From positions 1-64,000 of the forward strand of contig NZ_JAINVH010000018.1 of NCBI RefSeq assembly GCF_020400825.1: a DNA stretch of 64,000 nt. Direction: 5' to 3'. Below are positions 15,642 through 24,474 of the stretch, in pieces; positions within the stretch are counted from its first letter, which is position 1, and each line of letters opens with the position of its first letter. A program made the position numbers and the translations under genes. Source of the stretch: Streptomyces sp. HPF1205 (lineage in GTDB: Bacteria; Actinomycetota; Actinomycetes; Streptomycetales; Streptomycetaceae). Below the pieces are notes generated by a model, which saw nothing but the letters and a program-made list of their open reading frames with translations, did no database searches and was not told where the DNA came from.

Positions 15642-16004
15642 TTGACCGAGCGGACCCCGGAGACACACGTCATCGACTACCGCGCCGCCGAGCAGCTGCT
15701 CGCCGCGCGCGACCCGCGTGGCGCGGTCAAGCTCCTCGACCCCGTGATAGCGGCCCACCCGGAGAACACCGCGGCCCGCCTGCTGCGCGCCCGCGCCTTC
15801 TTCGCCGCCGCCCAACTGCGCCCCGCCGAGCTGGAGTTCCAGATCGTGCTGGAACGCGAGCCGGACAATGCCTTCGCGCACTTCGCCCTCGCCCGCACCC
15901 TGGAGCGGTCCAACCGCCCCGCCGAGGCCCAGCGCCACTTCCGGCTGGCCGCCGCGCTCGACCCGCGCCCGGACTACGTGGCCGCGGCCCGTTTCGACGA
16001 CTGA
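15642..16004 (+). CDS. Tetratricopeptide-repeat protein
   Basis: 120 aa made almost wholly of three TPR-type helix pairs: about 12-43 (AAEQLLAARDPRGAVKLLDP), 45-76 (NTAARLLRARAFFAAAQLRP) and 79-110 (NAFAHFALARTLERSNRPAE). Such proteins are scaffolds; the partner is unknown. The start is TTG at 15642, supported by AGGAGG six to eleven bases upstream. No signal peptide. Downstream, 16005-16375 is a GC-rich gap in which I see no gene. Confidence 0.8.
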   Translation: MTERTPETHVIDYRAAEQLLAARDPRGAVKLLDPVIAAHPENTAARLLRARAFFAAAQLRPAELEFQIVLEREPDNAFAHFALARTLERSNRPAEAQRHFRLAAALDPRPDYVAAARFDD

Positions 16005-16375
16005 GACGACTGACCGGCGCCCGGACGCGATCCGCCGGGAGCGCCCGCTCAGGTGGGCGGCCCCGGCCGCGTTCCGGCCCCCGGGTACGGCACAGCCCGC
16101 TGTGCTTCGGCCCGGGACCGCCGGGCCGGCGGTGGGCGGCCCCGCCGCCCGGCCCGTACCGCACCGGGCGCCCCCGGCGGTGACGCACGAGAACCCGGCC
16201 CGCACCACCCGGTCCGCGCGCCGGGTGCACCGGGCGATCGCCCTCGACCACGCGCCCACCGCCCTCACGAGGCCCGGACGGTTCGTCAAACTCCCGTCAA
16301 AACGCGCCGCGACGGGTGCGCCCGGATCCGCCGCGGCCGTATCGTTCACTCTCTTGTCGTGAAGGGGTGGGGGCA
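16005..16375. other. 371-bp gap with no gene seen
   Basis: GC-rich spacer between the TPR and SPFH genes. Open frames here on either strand are low-complexity Arg/Pro/Ala and lack ribosome sites. I find no confident promoter boxes, hairpin terminator or repeat. Confidence 0.5.
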
Positions 16376-17329
16376 ATGGAAGTCGTCGTGGTGCTGCTGA
16401 TCGTCGCCGCGGTGCTCGGGCTGATAGGGCTGGCGTCCGGTGTCAAGGTCGTCAAGCAGTACGAGCGGGGCGTGATCTACCGGTTCGGCCGGGTCAACGC
16501 GCTGCCCAAGGAACCCGGAGCGCGCCTGCTGGTCCCGTTCGTCGACAAGATGACCAAGGTGAACATGCAGGTCGTCACCATGCCGGTGCCGTCCCAGGAG
16601 GGCATCACCCGGGACAACGTCTCGGTGCGGGTCGACGCCGTGCTCTACTTCCGGGTCGTCGACCCCATCCGCGCCACCGTCGACGTGCAGAACTACCAGT
16701 TCGCCATGCTCCAGGTCGCCCAGACCTCGCTGCGGTCCATCATCGGCAAGAGCGACCTGGACGATCTGCTGTCCGGGCGGGAGAAGCTGCACGAGGGGCT
16801 TGAGCTGATGCTGTCCACCCCGGCGACCGGCTGGGGCATCCACATCGACCGGGTCGAGATCAAGGACGTGGCGCTGCCGGAGTCCATGAAGCGGTCGATG
16901 GCCCGGCAGGCGGAGGCCGACCGTGAACGGCGGGCCCGGATCATCACCGCGGACGGCGAACTGCAGGCCTCGCAGAAGCTGTCCGAGGCGGCCGACACGA
17001 TGGCGCAGAACCCCGCCGCCCTGCAACTGCGCATGCTGCAGACGGTCGTGGAGGTCGCCGCCGAGAAGAACTCCACCCTCGTACTGCCCTTCCCGGTGGA
17101 ACTGCTGCGCTTCTTCGACCGCGCGAGCGGTGGCGCGCCCGGGCAGGTCGGCTCACCGGCCGGAACACCGGGCTCGGCCGCGCCCGCGGCCCAGGAGGTG
17201 GAACGCCCGCCGGCCGCCCCCGAGGTGCCCGCCGCCGAGGAGACCCCCGGCATCGAGGACGCCGGACGGGCCGAGCTTCCCAAGGCCGCGCCCCCGCAGA
17301 TCCCCGACCCGCGCACCTCGGAGGAATGA
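16376..17329 (+). CDS. SPFH-domain (slipin/stomatin-like) membrane protein
   Basis: 317 aa. One N-terminal transmembrane helix (VVVVLLIVAAVLGLIGLASG), then the SPFH domain (VVKQYERGVIYRFGRVNALP, RDNVSVRVDAVLYFRVVDP) and the coiled-coil part ending SMARQAEADRERRARI with AEKNSTLVLPFPVELLRFF. Slipins form membrane scaffolds; here the usual partner NfeD is absent. The last 55 residues are Pro/Ala/Glu-rich and probably disordered. ATG at 16376 is preceded by GAAGGGG; an upstream ATG in frame has no site. Convergent with ogt. Confidence 0.9.
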   Translation: MEVVVVLLIVAAVLGLIGLASGVKVVKQYERGVIYRFGRVNALPKEPGARLLVPFVDKMTKVNMQVVTMPVPSQEGITRDNVSVRVDAVLYFRVVDPIRATVDVQNYQFAMLQVAQTSLRSIIGKSDLDDLLSGREKLHEGLELMLSTPATGWGIHIDRVEIKDVALPESMKRSMARQAEADRERRARIITADGELQASQKLSEAADTMAQNPAALQLRMLQTVVEVAAEKNSTLVLPFPVELLRFFDRASGGAPGQVGSPAGTPGSAAPAAQEVERPPAAPEVPAAEETPGIEDAGRAELPKAAPPQIPDPRTSEE

Positions 17330-17342
17330 GCCGCGGGGCGCT

Positions 17343-17416
17343 CCCGGCCCCCCGCATCGGCCCAGCTCCGGGCGTCGGCCCGGCCCCCGGCATTGGCCCG
17401 GCCCCGGACGCCTCGG
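17343..17416. repeat. 18-bp tandem repeat after the SPFH gene
   Basis: Four head-to-tail units of 18, 18, 18 and 20 bp, typified by CCCGGCCCCCGGCATTGG, begin 13 bases after the SPFH stop codon (starts 17343, 17361, 17379, 17397). Part of a pattern seen after several stop codons in the window. Confidence 0.7.
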
Positions 17417-17459
17417 CCCGGCCCGCGACCCCGGCCCGGAACCGGCCACGGGCACTGCC

Positions 17460-17489
17460 CGGGCCCGGCCGCCGCCTCGGCCGGGCCCG
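17460..17489. terminator. Bidirectional terminator between SPFH gene and ogt
   Basis: A 12-bp stem (17460-17471 with 17478-17489; core GGGCCCGGCCG/CGGCCGGGCCC) with a six-base loop sits between convergent genes, 12 bases from the ogt stop. Confidence 0.65.
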
Positions 17490-17500
17490 CGCGAGCGGGC

Positions 17501-18028
17501 TCAGAAGAGCGGAGCCGGGAGCACCCCCTCCAGCGCGAGCAGCTGCCGCTTGATCTCCAAGCCGCCGCCGAAGCCGCCTATCCCGCCGCCGGACTCGATC
17601 ACACGGTGGCAGGGCACGACCACGGGCAGCGGGTTGGACGCCATCGCGACACCGACCGCCCGCGCCGCGCCCGGCTCGCCCACCCGGTCGGCGAGGTCCT
17701 GGTAGCCCACCACGCTCCCGTACGGGACGCCGTCCGCCAGCTCGCGCAGCACCCGCCGGTTGAAGCCGGTGACCAGCGACCAGTCGAGCGGCAGGTCGAA
17801 GGTACGCAGCTCCCCGTCGAAGTAGGCGTCGAGCTGCCGGGTCACCGGATCGAGGCGCGCGCCGTCCTCGACCGGCACGCGGCCCAGCCGCCGCCCCATC
17901 GACTCCACGGCCCGGGCCGCGGTCGCCGGATCGGCACGGAAACACACCAGGACGAGCCCCTCGTCGGTCCCGGCCACCAGCAGCGGCCCGATCGGGGTGT
18001 CCCGCACCGTCCACACAGCGTTCGTCAC
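17501..18028 (-). CDS. ogt: O6-methylguanine-DNA methyltransferase
   Basis: 175 aa suicide alkyltransferase that moves methyl groups from O6-methylguanine to its own cysteine. The C-terminal domain has the catalytic VVVPCHRVI with Cys140, the helix-wing region [20 protein letters not shown] and the GGFGGG loop before the last helices. The N-terminal half is the usual non-catalytic fold, without Ada's phosphotriester domain. GTG start at 18028 lies six bases after a near-perfect damage-type -10, so the mRNA is probably leaderless. Divergent from uvrB. Confidence 0.95.
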   Translation of the reverse strand: MTNAVWTVRDTPIGPLLVAGTDEGLVLVCFRADPATAARAVESMGRRLGRVPVEDGARLDPVTRQLDAYFDGELRTFDLPLDWSLVTGFNRRVLRELADGVPYGSVVGYQDLADRVGEPGAARAVGVAMASNPLPVVVPCHRVIESGGGIGGFGGGLEIKRQLLALEGVLPAPLF

Positions 18029-18034
18029 GTTCCC

Positions 18035-18057
18035 ACGCTAGCGCCGGCCACCGACAA
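18035..18057 (-). promoter_or_regulatory. DNA-damage (PafBC-type) promoter of ogt
   Basis: Read on the minus strand: TTGTCGGTG (18057-18049), eight bases, TAGCGT (18040-18035). This fits the RecA-independent damage promoter TTGTCRGTG-N8-TANNNT at every defined position. Six bases separate it from the GTG start. Confidence 0.8.
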
Positions 18058-18130
18058 CGGGCCCGGGCCCGCCCCTCGCACCCGCCCCCCGGCCCGCCCG
18101 CGCCCCCGCCGCGGCAGCGGCGCGGCGCGG

Positions 18131-18153
18131 TTGTCAGTGGGTGGTCGTACGGT
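18131..18153 (+). promoter_or_regulatory. DNA-damage (PafBC-type) promoter of uvrB
   Basis: TTGTCAGTG (18131-18139), eight bases, TACGGT (18148-18153): a full match to TTGTCRGTG-N8-TANNNT. The ATG begins eight bases after the end of the -10, so transcription should start at or next to the A of ATG. Confidence 0.85.
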
Positions 18154-18160
18154 GGGTGTC

Positions 18161-20257
18161 ATGCGGCCCGTATCAGACATCGAACGCACCGTGGCGCCCT
18201 TCGAGGTCGTCAGCCCCTACCGGCCCAGCGGCGACCAGCCGACGGCCATCGACGACCTGGAGAAGCGCGTCCGCGCCGGTGAGCGGGACGTGGTGCTGCT
18301 CGGTGCGACGGGCACGGGCAAGTCGGCCACCACCGCGTGGATGATCGAGCGGCTCCAGCGCCCGACGCTCGTCATGGCGCCGAACAAGACACTCGCCGCC
18401 CAGCTGGCCAACGAGTTCCGCGAGCTGCTGCCGAACAACGCGGTCGAGTACTTCGTGTCGTACTACGACTACTACCAGCCGGAGGCGTACGTCCCGCAGA
18501 CGGACACCTACATCGAGAAGGACTCCTCGATCAACGAGGAGGTGGAGCGGCTGCGCCACTCCGCGACCAACTCGCTGCTCACCCGGCGTGACGTGGTCGT
18601 GGTCGCCTCCGTCTCGTGCATCTACGGCCTGGGCACCCCCCAGGAGTACATCGACCGCATGGTGCGGCTCAACGTGGGCGACGTGATCGACCGCGACCAG
18701 CTCCTGCGCAAGTTCGTCGACATCCAGTACACGCGCAACGACCTGGCCTTCACCCGCGGCACCTTCCGGGTCCGCGGCGACACCGTGGAGATCTTCCCGG
18801 TGTACGAGGAGCTGGCCGTCCGCATCGAGATGTTCGGCGACGAGATCGAGGCCCTCTACACCCTCCACCCGCTCACCGGCGAGGTGATCACCGAGGACCG
18901 GCAGATCTACGTCTTCCCCGCGAGCCACTACGTGGCGGGACCCGAGCGGATGGAGCGGGCCATCACCGGCATCGAGAAGGAGCTGGAGGAGCAGCTCGCG
19001 CTGCTGGAGAAGCAGGGCAAGCTGCTGGAGGCCCAGCGGCTGCGGATGCGCACCACGTACGACATCGAGATGATGCGGCAGATCGGCACCTGCTCCGGCA
19101 TCGAGAACTACTCGCGGCACATCGACGGCCGCGGCCCCGGCTCCGCCCCCGACACCCTCATCGACTACTTCCCCGAGGACTTCCTGCTGGTCATCGACGA
19201 GTCGCACGTCACCGTGCCGCAGATCGGCGCGATGTACGAGGGGGACGCGTCCCGCAAGCGCACCCTGGTCGACCACGGCTTCCGGCTGCCGTCCGCGCTG
19301 GACAACCGCCCGCTGAAGTGGGAGGAGTTCCTGGAGCGGGTCGGCCAGACCGTCTACCTGTCCGCGACCCCGGGGGCGTACGAGCTGTCGCGCGGCGACG
19401 GTGTCGTCGAGCAGATCATCCGCCCCACCGGGCTGGTCGACCCCGAGGTCGTGGTCAAACCCACCGAGGGCCAGATCGACGACCTGGTGCACGAGATCCG
19501 GCTGCGCACCGAGAAGGACGAACGCGTCCTGGTCACCACCCTCACCAAGAAGATGGCCGAGGACCTGACCGACTACCTGCTGGAACTCGGCATCCAGGTG
19601 CGGTACCTGCACAGCGACATCGACACCCTGCGCCGGGTCGAGCTGCTGCAGGAGCTGCGCGCGGGCGAGTTCGACGTCCTGGTCGGCATCAACCTGCTGC
19701 GCGAGGGCCTCGACCTGCCCGAGGTGTCGCTGGTCGCGATCCTCGACGCCGACAAGGAGGGCTTCCTGCGGTCGGGCACGTCGCTGATCCAGACCATCGG
19801 CCGCGCCGCCCGCAACGTGTCCGGCCAGGTCCACATGTACGCCGACCGGATCACCCCCGCCATGGCCAAGGCCATCGACGAGACCAACCGCCGCCGCGCC
19901 AAGCAGATCGCCTACAACACCGCCAACGGCATCGACCCGCAGCCGCTGCGCAAGAAGATCGCCGGCATCATCGACTACATCGTTCGCGAGGAGGCCGACA
20001 CCGAGGAGCTGCTGGGTTCCGGCCGGCAGCGCTCCCGCGGCAAGGCCCCCGTGCCCGGCCTGTCCGGCCGGGCCGGCGAGAAGCGGGAGGCCGCGTCACT
20101 GCCGGCCGAGGAGCTCACCGCCCTGATCGGCCAGCTCACCGAGCAGATGCAAGCGGCCGCCGCCGAGCTGAAGTTCGAGGTCGCCGCCAGGATGAGGGAC
20201 GAACTGCACGAGCTGAAGAAGGAGTTGCGGCAGATGCGGGAGGCCGGCATCGCCTGA
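18161..20257 (+). CDS. uvrB: UvrABC system protein B
   Basis: 698 aa damage-recognition helicase of nucleotide excision repair. Walker A GATGTGKS (48-55), the beta-hairpin [20 protein letters not shown] that threads between DNA strands, VIDESHVT (motif II), LSATPG, and the C-terminal [20 protein letters not shown] and [10 protein letters not shown] motifs are intact. A UVR domain ends the protein ([20 protein letters not shown]) and binds UvrC. ATG at 18161 fits both the conserved N-terminus and the leaderless promoter. The stop codon lies in a 14-bp tandem repeat. Confidence 0.98.
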   Translation: MRPVSDIERTVAPFEVVSPYRPSGDQPTAIDDLEKRVRAGERDVVLLGATGTGKSATTAWMIERLQRPTLVMAPNKTLAAQLANEFRELLPNNAVEYFVSYYDYYQPEAYVPQTDTYIEKDSSINEEVERLRHSATNSLLTRRDVVVVASVSCIYGLGTPQEYIDRMVRLNVGDVIDRDQLLRKFVDIQYTRNDLAFTRGTFRVRGDTVEIFPVYEELAVRIEMFGDEIEALYTLHPLTGEVITEDRQIYVFPASHYVAGPERMERAITGIEKELEEQLALLEKQGKLLEAQRLRMRTTYDIEMMRQIGTCSGIENYSRHIDGRGPGSAPDTLIDYFPEDFLLVIDESHVTVPQIGAMYEGDASRKRTLVDHGFRLPSALDNRPLKWEEFLERVGQTVYLSATPGAYELSRGDGVVEQIIRPTGLVDPEVVVKPTEGQIDDLVHEIRLRTEKDERVLVTTLTKKMAEDLTDYLLELGIQVRYLHSDIDTLRRVELLQELRAGEFDVLVGINLLREGLDLPEVSLVAILDADKEGFLRSGTSLIQTIGRAARNVSGQVHMYADRITPAMAKAIDETNRRRAKQIAYNTANGIDPQPLRKKIAGIIDYIVREEADTEELLGSGRQRSRGKAPVPGLSGRAGEKREAASLPAEELTALIGQLTEQMQAAAAELKFEVAARMRDELHELKKELRQMREAGIA

Positions 20258-20301
20258 CCGCAATCGCCCGACCGGCATGGCCTGACCGGCATGGCCTGAT
20301 C
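20246..20301. repeat. 14-bp tandem repeat spanning the uvrB stop
   Basis: Four units of 14 bp (20246, 20260, 20274, 20288), typified by GGCATGGCCTGACC. The first unit encodes the last three residues Gly-Ile-Ala and the TGA stop of uvrB; three of the four units contain CCTGA. Confidence 0.75.
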
Positions 20302-20455
20302 GGAATCGCGCGGGCCGCGGAAATCTCCGGCCGGCGAACCAGGGCACCGTCCGGCCGCGTCTTGTTAGTGTGCGGGGCAACCGCACGACAGTACGCGTAC
20401 CGGACGGTACGCGGATATACGGCACGCAGCAGTGCACGGTGAGAGGGGACAGCGC

Positions 20456-21034
20456 GTGACGGTCAACATGACCAAGGGCCAGAAGATCAGCCTGAGCAAG
20501 GCCGACGGGGGCACGCTGACCGCGGTCAGGATGGGGCTGGGATGGCAGGCCGCCCCGCGCCGGGGCCTGTTCGGCAGCCGCACCCGCGAGATCGACCTCG
20601 ACGCCTCCGCCGTGCTCTTCGCCGACAAGCAGCCCGTCGACGTGGTGTTCTTCCGTCACCTCACCAGCGATGACGGTTCGGTCCGGCACACCGGCGACAA
20701 CCTGGTCGGCGGCGCGGGCCAGGGTGGTGACGACGAGTCGATCCTGGTCGACCTGCAGCGGGTTCCCGTGCACATCGACCAGATCGTCTTCACGGTCAAC
20801 TCCTTCACCGGCCAGACCTTCGCCGAGGTGCAGAACGCGTTCTGCCGCCTGGTGGACGAGACCAACGGGCAGGAGCTCGCCCGCTACACGCTCACCGGCG
20901 GCGGCCCGTACACCGCGCAGATCATGGCCAAGGTGCAGCGCGGCGCGAGCGGCTGGTCGATGACGGCCATCGGCACGCCCGCCAACGGCCGCACCTTCCA
21001 GGACCTCATGCCGTCCATTCTGCCCGCGCTCTGA
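20456..21034 (+). CDS. TerD-family stress protein
   Basis: 192 aa single TerD (calcium-binding beta-sandwich) domain. It begins VTVNMTKGQKISLSKADGG and contains GLGWQ, DLDASAVLF, GAGQGGDDESILVDLQRVP (acidic calcium-site loop), IVFTVNSFTGQTFAEVQNAF and the closing ARYTLTGGGPYTAQ. TerD proteins are linked to tellurite, phage and envelope stress responses and, in Streptomyces, to differentiation. GTG at 20456 follows AGAGGGGAC. First gene of a three-gene ter-type group with the next two genes on the same strand. Confidence 0.9.
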   Translation: MTVNMTKGQKISLSKADGGTLTAVRMGLGWQAAPRRGLFGSRTREIDLDASAVLFADKQPVDVVFFRHLTSDDGSVRHTGDNLVGGAGQGGDDESILVDLQRVPVHIDQIVFTVNSFTGQTFAEVQNAFCRLVDETNGQELARYTLTGGGPYTAQIMAKVQRGASGWSMTAIGTPANGRTFQDLMPSILPAL

Positions 21035-21088
21035 GAGCACGAGCCCGACACCACCGGACAACAGGACAACGGAACGGGGACTGCCGAC

Positions 21089-23125
21089 ATGACAGCCGAA
21101 CTGGTCCGCGGGCAGAACCATCCGCTGCCCGGCGACCGGCTGGAGATCCGGGTGTCGGCAGGCACCCCCGTGGTGGCCGCGGTCACCCTCGGCGACGAGC
21201 GGGGACGGGTCACGGCCGCGGACAAGTGGCTCGCCCACCCCGGCGACCCGCACCTGCCTGGCATCGAGGTCCCGCGCCAGGCCGCCGCCGACCACCGCCT
21301 GGCCATCGACCCCGGCGCGCTGCCCGAGGGGGTGCACCGGGTGCACGTGCTGCTGGCCCTGCCGGGCGGCGTACGCCCGCAGGGGTCCGTCGACGGCGAC
21401 CGGTCGTCCGGCGCGGCGCCCTCGGGCGCCACCGCCCCCGGCAGCCCGTACTCCGGCGGTACGCGGCCCGGCGCGGCGTACCCGGACGCACCCGAGACCT
21501 TCGGTGCCGCGCCGCCGCCCCGCGTCAGCGTCACCACCGTCGACGGCACCGGCATCGCCGCCTTCACCATCCCCGGCCTCGGCCCCGAGACCGCCCTGCT
21601 GGCCGTCGAGGTGTACCGGCGGCAGGGCGCGTGGAAGGTCCGCGCGGTCGGCCAGGGCTATGCGGGCGGGCTGCCCGCGCTGCTGCTCGACCAGGGCGTC
21701 CCCGGCCCGGCCGACGTCGCCGCCCAGGTCCACCGGGCGGTCGAGCAGGAGCTGTCCCGGTCGGTGACCGCGCCCCCGCCCCGGCCCGCGAGCCCCGCGC
21801 GGCCCGGGGCGGAGCCCGCCGCCGCGCCCGAGCGGCCCCGCGGCACCGGTGACGCGCCCGCGGCCAAGGGCATCGACTACCGGCACCCCAGGCGCCGTAC
21901 CGCGCCCCCGCCGGACCCCGCCCCGCCCGTACCTGACGCGCAGCCCGCGGCCCCCGCCCCAACCGCCGGGGCGAGCGCCTCCGGCGGGTCGTCCGGCGAG
22001 CCGGCCACGGGACCGGGCGAGCAGCCGCGCGTGCCGGTCGCCGGGGACGCCTCGGGATGGACGATGGAGGAGCGGCTCTACAACCAGGTGTGGGGCATGT
22101 TCGAGGACCTGGCCCGCAGCGTGGCGGCGTACCGCAGCGCCGAGGACTTCGCGCAGTCGCGGTACGACCGGGAACTCGACCGGCTGCTCGCCGACCCCCG
22201 CACCCGTGGCGGCCCCGCCGCCGAGGCCGCCCGTGATCAGGCGGAGGTCAGGCAGATCGCACTGGTCGACCAGGCCAGGGCGGTGCTCGACCGCGACCTC
22301 GCCCAGCTCACCGCCGAGGCCGAGGTGGTGGAGCCCGCGCTGCCGCCCGCGTACGCCGGCTGGGAGAGCCCGGCGTGGCACGCCTACCGGGTGCCCACCG
22401 AGCCGCCGCTCGCCGTCCGCCTCGGCACCCTCTACCTGCCCGAGGCGCCCGACCTGCGCATACCGCTGCTGACCCGGCTCCCGCTGGAGCGCGGGCTGTG
22501 GGTGGACGCCGAGGAGGACCGGCGGCAGGCCATGGAGACCGCGGTGGCGCTGGCCGCCCGGCTGCTGGCCTCCCACCCGGTGGGCGCCTTCGCCGTGCAC
22601 GCCCTGGACCCGGCGGGCTCCGGCGCCGCCGCGCTGGCCCCGCTGCACACCGGCGGCGCCCTGGTCCTGCCGCCGCCGGCGGCCGGCGCGGCCGGGGTCG
22701 GTGATCTGCTCACCCGGCTCACCGAGCGGGTGGACCTGATCCAGATGGCGCTGCGGTCCGGCGCCGCCGACGCCCTGCCGCCCGGCTTCGACACCGCCCA
22801 GCAGCTCCTGATCGTCAACGAGTTCCCGTACGGGTTCGACGACCGGACGGTCAACCAGCTCCGCTACCTCGCCGACGAGGGCCCCTCGGCCGGCGTGCAC
22901 CTGCTGCTGGTCGCCGACCGCGAGGAGGCGGCGGCGTACGGCCCCGTCCTCGACCCCCTGTTCCGGTCGTTGCTCCGCCTGACGCCCCTGCCCGGCGACC
23001 ACCTGGCCGACCCGTGGGTCGGCCACGCGTGGACGTACGAACCGGCGCTCGTTCCTCCCGGCAGCCAGGTGCTCGCGCATGTCCTGCGCGAACTGGCCGC
23101 CGCCCGCCCGGCGTACGGCCCCTGA
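21089..23125 (+). CDS. TerD-like domain fused to FtsK-like ATPase remnant
   Basis: 678 aa. The N-terminal 240 residues look like a TerD-type beta-sandwich (LVRGQNHPLPGDRLEIRVSA, AAFTIPGLG, LLAVEVYRRQGAWKVRAVGQ). A Pro/Ala-rich linker of about 90 residues follows. The C-terminal 350 residues start with a coiled helix (MEERLYNQVWGMFEDLARSV) and then resemble an FtsK/SpoIIIE-type nucleotide-binding core (LPLERGLWVDAEEDRRQAME, LLIVNEFPYGFDDRTVNQLR), but I see no GxxGxGK[ST] Walker A. So it is probably a non-hydrolysing scaffold. Start ATG 54 bases after the TerD gene. Assignment of the C-terminal part is tentative. Confidence 0.7.
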   Translation: MTAELVRGQNHPLPGDRLEIRVSAGTPVVAAVTLGDERGRVTAADKWLAHPGDPHLPGIEVPRQAAADHRLAIDPGALPEGVHRVHVLLALPGGVRPQGSVDGDRSSGAAPSGATAPGSPYSGGTRPGAAYPDAPETFGAAPPPRVSVTTVDGTGIAAFTIPGLGPETALLAVEVYRRQGAWKVRAVGQGYAGGLPALLLDQGVPGPADVAAQVHRAVEQELSRSVTAPPPRPASPARPGAEPAAAPERPRGTGDAPAAKGIDYRHPRRRTAPPPDPAPPVPDAQPAAPAPTAGASASGGSSGEPATGPGEQPRVPVAGDASGWTMEERLYNQVWGMFEDLARSVAAYRSAEDFAQSRYDRELDRLLADPRTRGGPAAEAARDQAEVRQIALVDQARAVLDRDLAQLTAEAEVVEPALPPAYAGWESPAWHAYRVPTEPPLAVRLGTLYLPEAPDLRIPLLTRLPLERGLWVDAEEDRRQAMETAVALAARLLASHPVGAFAVHALDPAGSGAAALAPLHTGGALVLPPPAAGAAGVGDLLTRLTERVDLIQMALRSGAADALPPGFDTAQQLLIVNEFPYGFDDRTVNQLRYLADEGPSAGVHLLLVADREEAAAYGPVLDPLFRSLLRLTPLPGDHLADPWVGHAWTYEPALVPPGSQVLAHVLRELAAARPAYGP

Positions 23126-23273
23126 ACCCACCCGCTTGGCATCCACTTGGCATTCTCTTTACTAATAGATGGGTATTCCTGTACCGTAGTTGAGACCGGG
23201 GCGACCGGCTCCGGCAGCGACGACGCCGAACAGTTGCGCTGACAGTTGCCGTAAAGACACCTGCCGAGGAGCA

Positions 23274-24335
23274 ATGGACGTCTCGCTCTCCGTATGGGCG
23301 CTGACCATCGCGGGGCTGTGCGCCCTCATCGCCGTCGACTTCGTCGTCGGCCGCACCCCGCACGAGGTCTCGGTCCGCGAGGCCGGGATCTGGACCGGGG
23401 TCTGGGTCGCGTTCGCCGCGCTGTTCTGCCTGGGCCTGCTGTTCTTCTCCGGCGGTCAGGCCGCCGGGCAGTTCTCCGCCGGCTACCTCACCGAGAAGTC
23501 GCTGAGCGTCGACAACCTCTTCGTCTTCGTCCTGATCATGGCGAAGTTCGCGGTGCCCGCCGTGTACCAGCAGCGGGTCCTGCTGGTCGGGGTGCTGATC
23601 GCTCTCGTGCTGCGCGCGGTGTTCATCGCCGCGGGCGCCACTGTTATCGCCAGCTTCTCCTGGGTGTTCTACATCTTCGGCGCCTTCCTGGTGTGGACCG
23701 CGTGGAAGCTGGTCAGGGAGGCGCGCGGCGGCGGCGAGCCGGAGGACGCCGAGTTCGAGGAGAACCGGCTGCTCAAGGCGATCGAACGGCGGGTGCCGAC
23801 CACCACCCGCTACCACGGCACCCGGCTGCTGGTCACCGAGCGCGGCAAGCGGCTGATGACCCCGATGCTCGTGGTCATGCTCGCGATCGGCACCACCGAC
23901 GTGCTCTTCGCCCTCGACTCGATCCCGGCGATCTTCGGCCTCACCCAGGACCCGTACATCGTCTTCACCGCCAACGCCTTCGCCCTGATGGGCCTGCGGC
24001 AGCTCTACTTCCTCATCGGCGGCCTGCTGAAGAAGCTGGTGCACCTGTCGTACGGCCTGTCGGTGATCCTCGGCTTCATCGGCGTCAAGCTGGTGCTGCA
24101 CGCGCTGCACGAGTCGGGCGTCCACGTGCCGGAGATCTCCACCCCGGTCTCCCTCGCGGTGATCGTCGGGGTCCTCGCCGTCACCACCGCGACCAGCCTG
24201 GCCGCCTCCAGGGGCGCCGGGGACGGGAAGGGCGGGCGGCCGGCGGCCGACGCCGCCGGGTCCGATGCCGTCGAGTCCGATGCCGCCGGGTCCGATGCCG
24301 CCGAGTCCGAGCCGATGGAGGCACACCGCCGCTGA
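23274..24335 (+). CDS. TerC-family integral membrane protein
   Basis: 353 aa with about nine transmembrane helices. The two conserved acidic membrane motifs of TerC/Alx are present: KSLSVDNLFVFVLIMAKF and DVLFALDSIPAIFGLT. Members export or balance Mn2+ or act in envelope stress complexes with TerD proteins, which here lie just upstream. ATG at 23274 follows GAGGAG. The final 30 residues come from three 15-bp repeats (24261-24305) giving SDAVE-SDAAG-SDAAE, a disordered acidic tail. No yybP-ykoY type riboswitch is recognisable upstream, but 23147-23180 is unusually AT-rich and probably holds the promoter. Confidence 0.92.
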   Translation: MDVSLSVWALTIAGLCALIAVDFVVGRTPHEVSVREAGIWTGVWVAFAALFCLGLLFFSGGQAAGQFSAGYLTEKSLSVDNLFVFVLIMAKFAVPAVYQQRVLLVGVLIALVLRAVFIAAGATVIASFSWVFYIFGAFLVWTAWKLVREARGGGEPEDAEFEENRLLKAIERRVPTTTRYHGTRLLVTERGKRLMTPMLVVMLAIGTTDVLFALDSIPAIFGLTQDPYIVFTANAFALMGLRQLYFLIGGLLKKLVHLSYGLSVILGFIGVKLVLHALHESGVHVPEISTPVSLAVIVGVLAVTTATSLAASRGAGDGKGGRPAADAAGSDAVESDAAGSDAAESEPMEAHRR

Positions 24336-24474
24336 GGGGTGACCCCGGGCCCGGTGATTCCCCCCGACGCGCCGCACCCCCGCCCGCCCGACCCGCCGTA
24401 CCGGGGTCTACCGTGGCCCCGGTACTGGCGGTACCGACCGTGCTGAGGGACGGTCGACGAGGAAAGGCACGGAC

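Noticed and set aside
23126-23273. yybP-ykoY manganese riboswitch before terC
   Set aside because: The gene family makes it worth a look, but the conserved bulge sequences are not visible.
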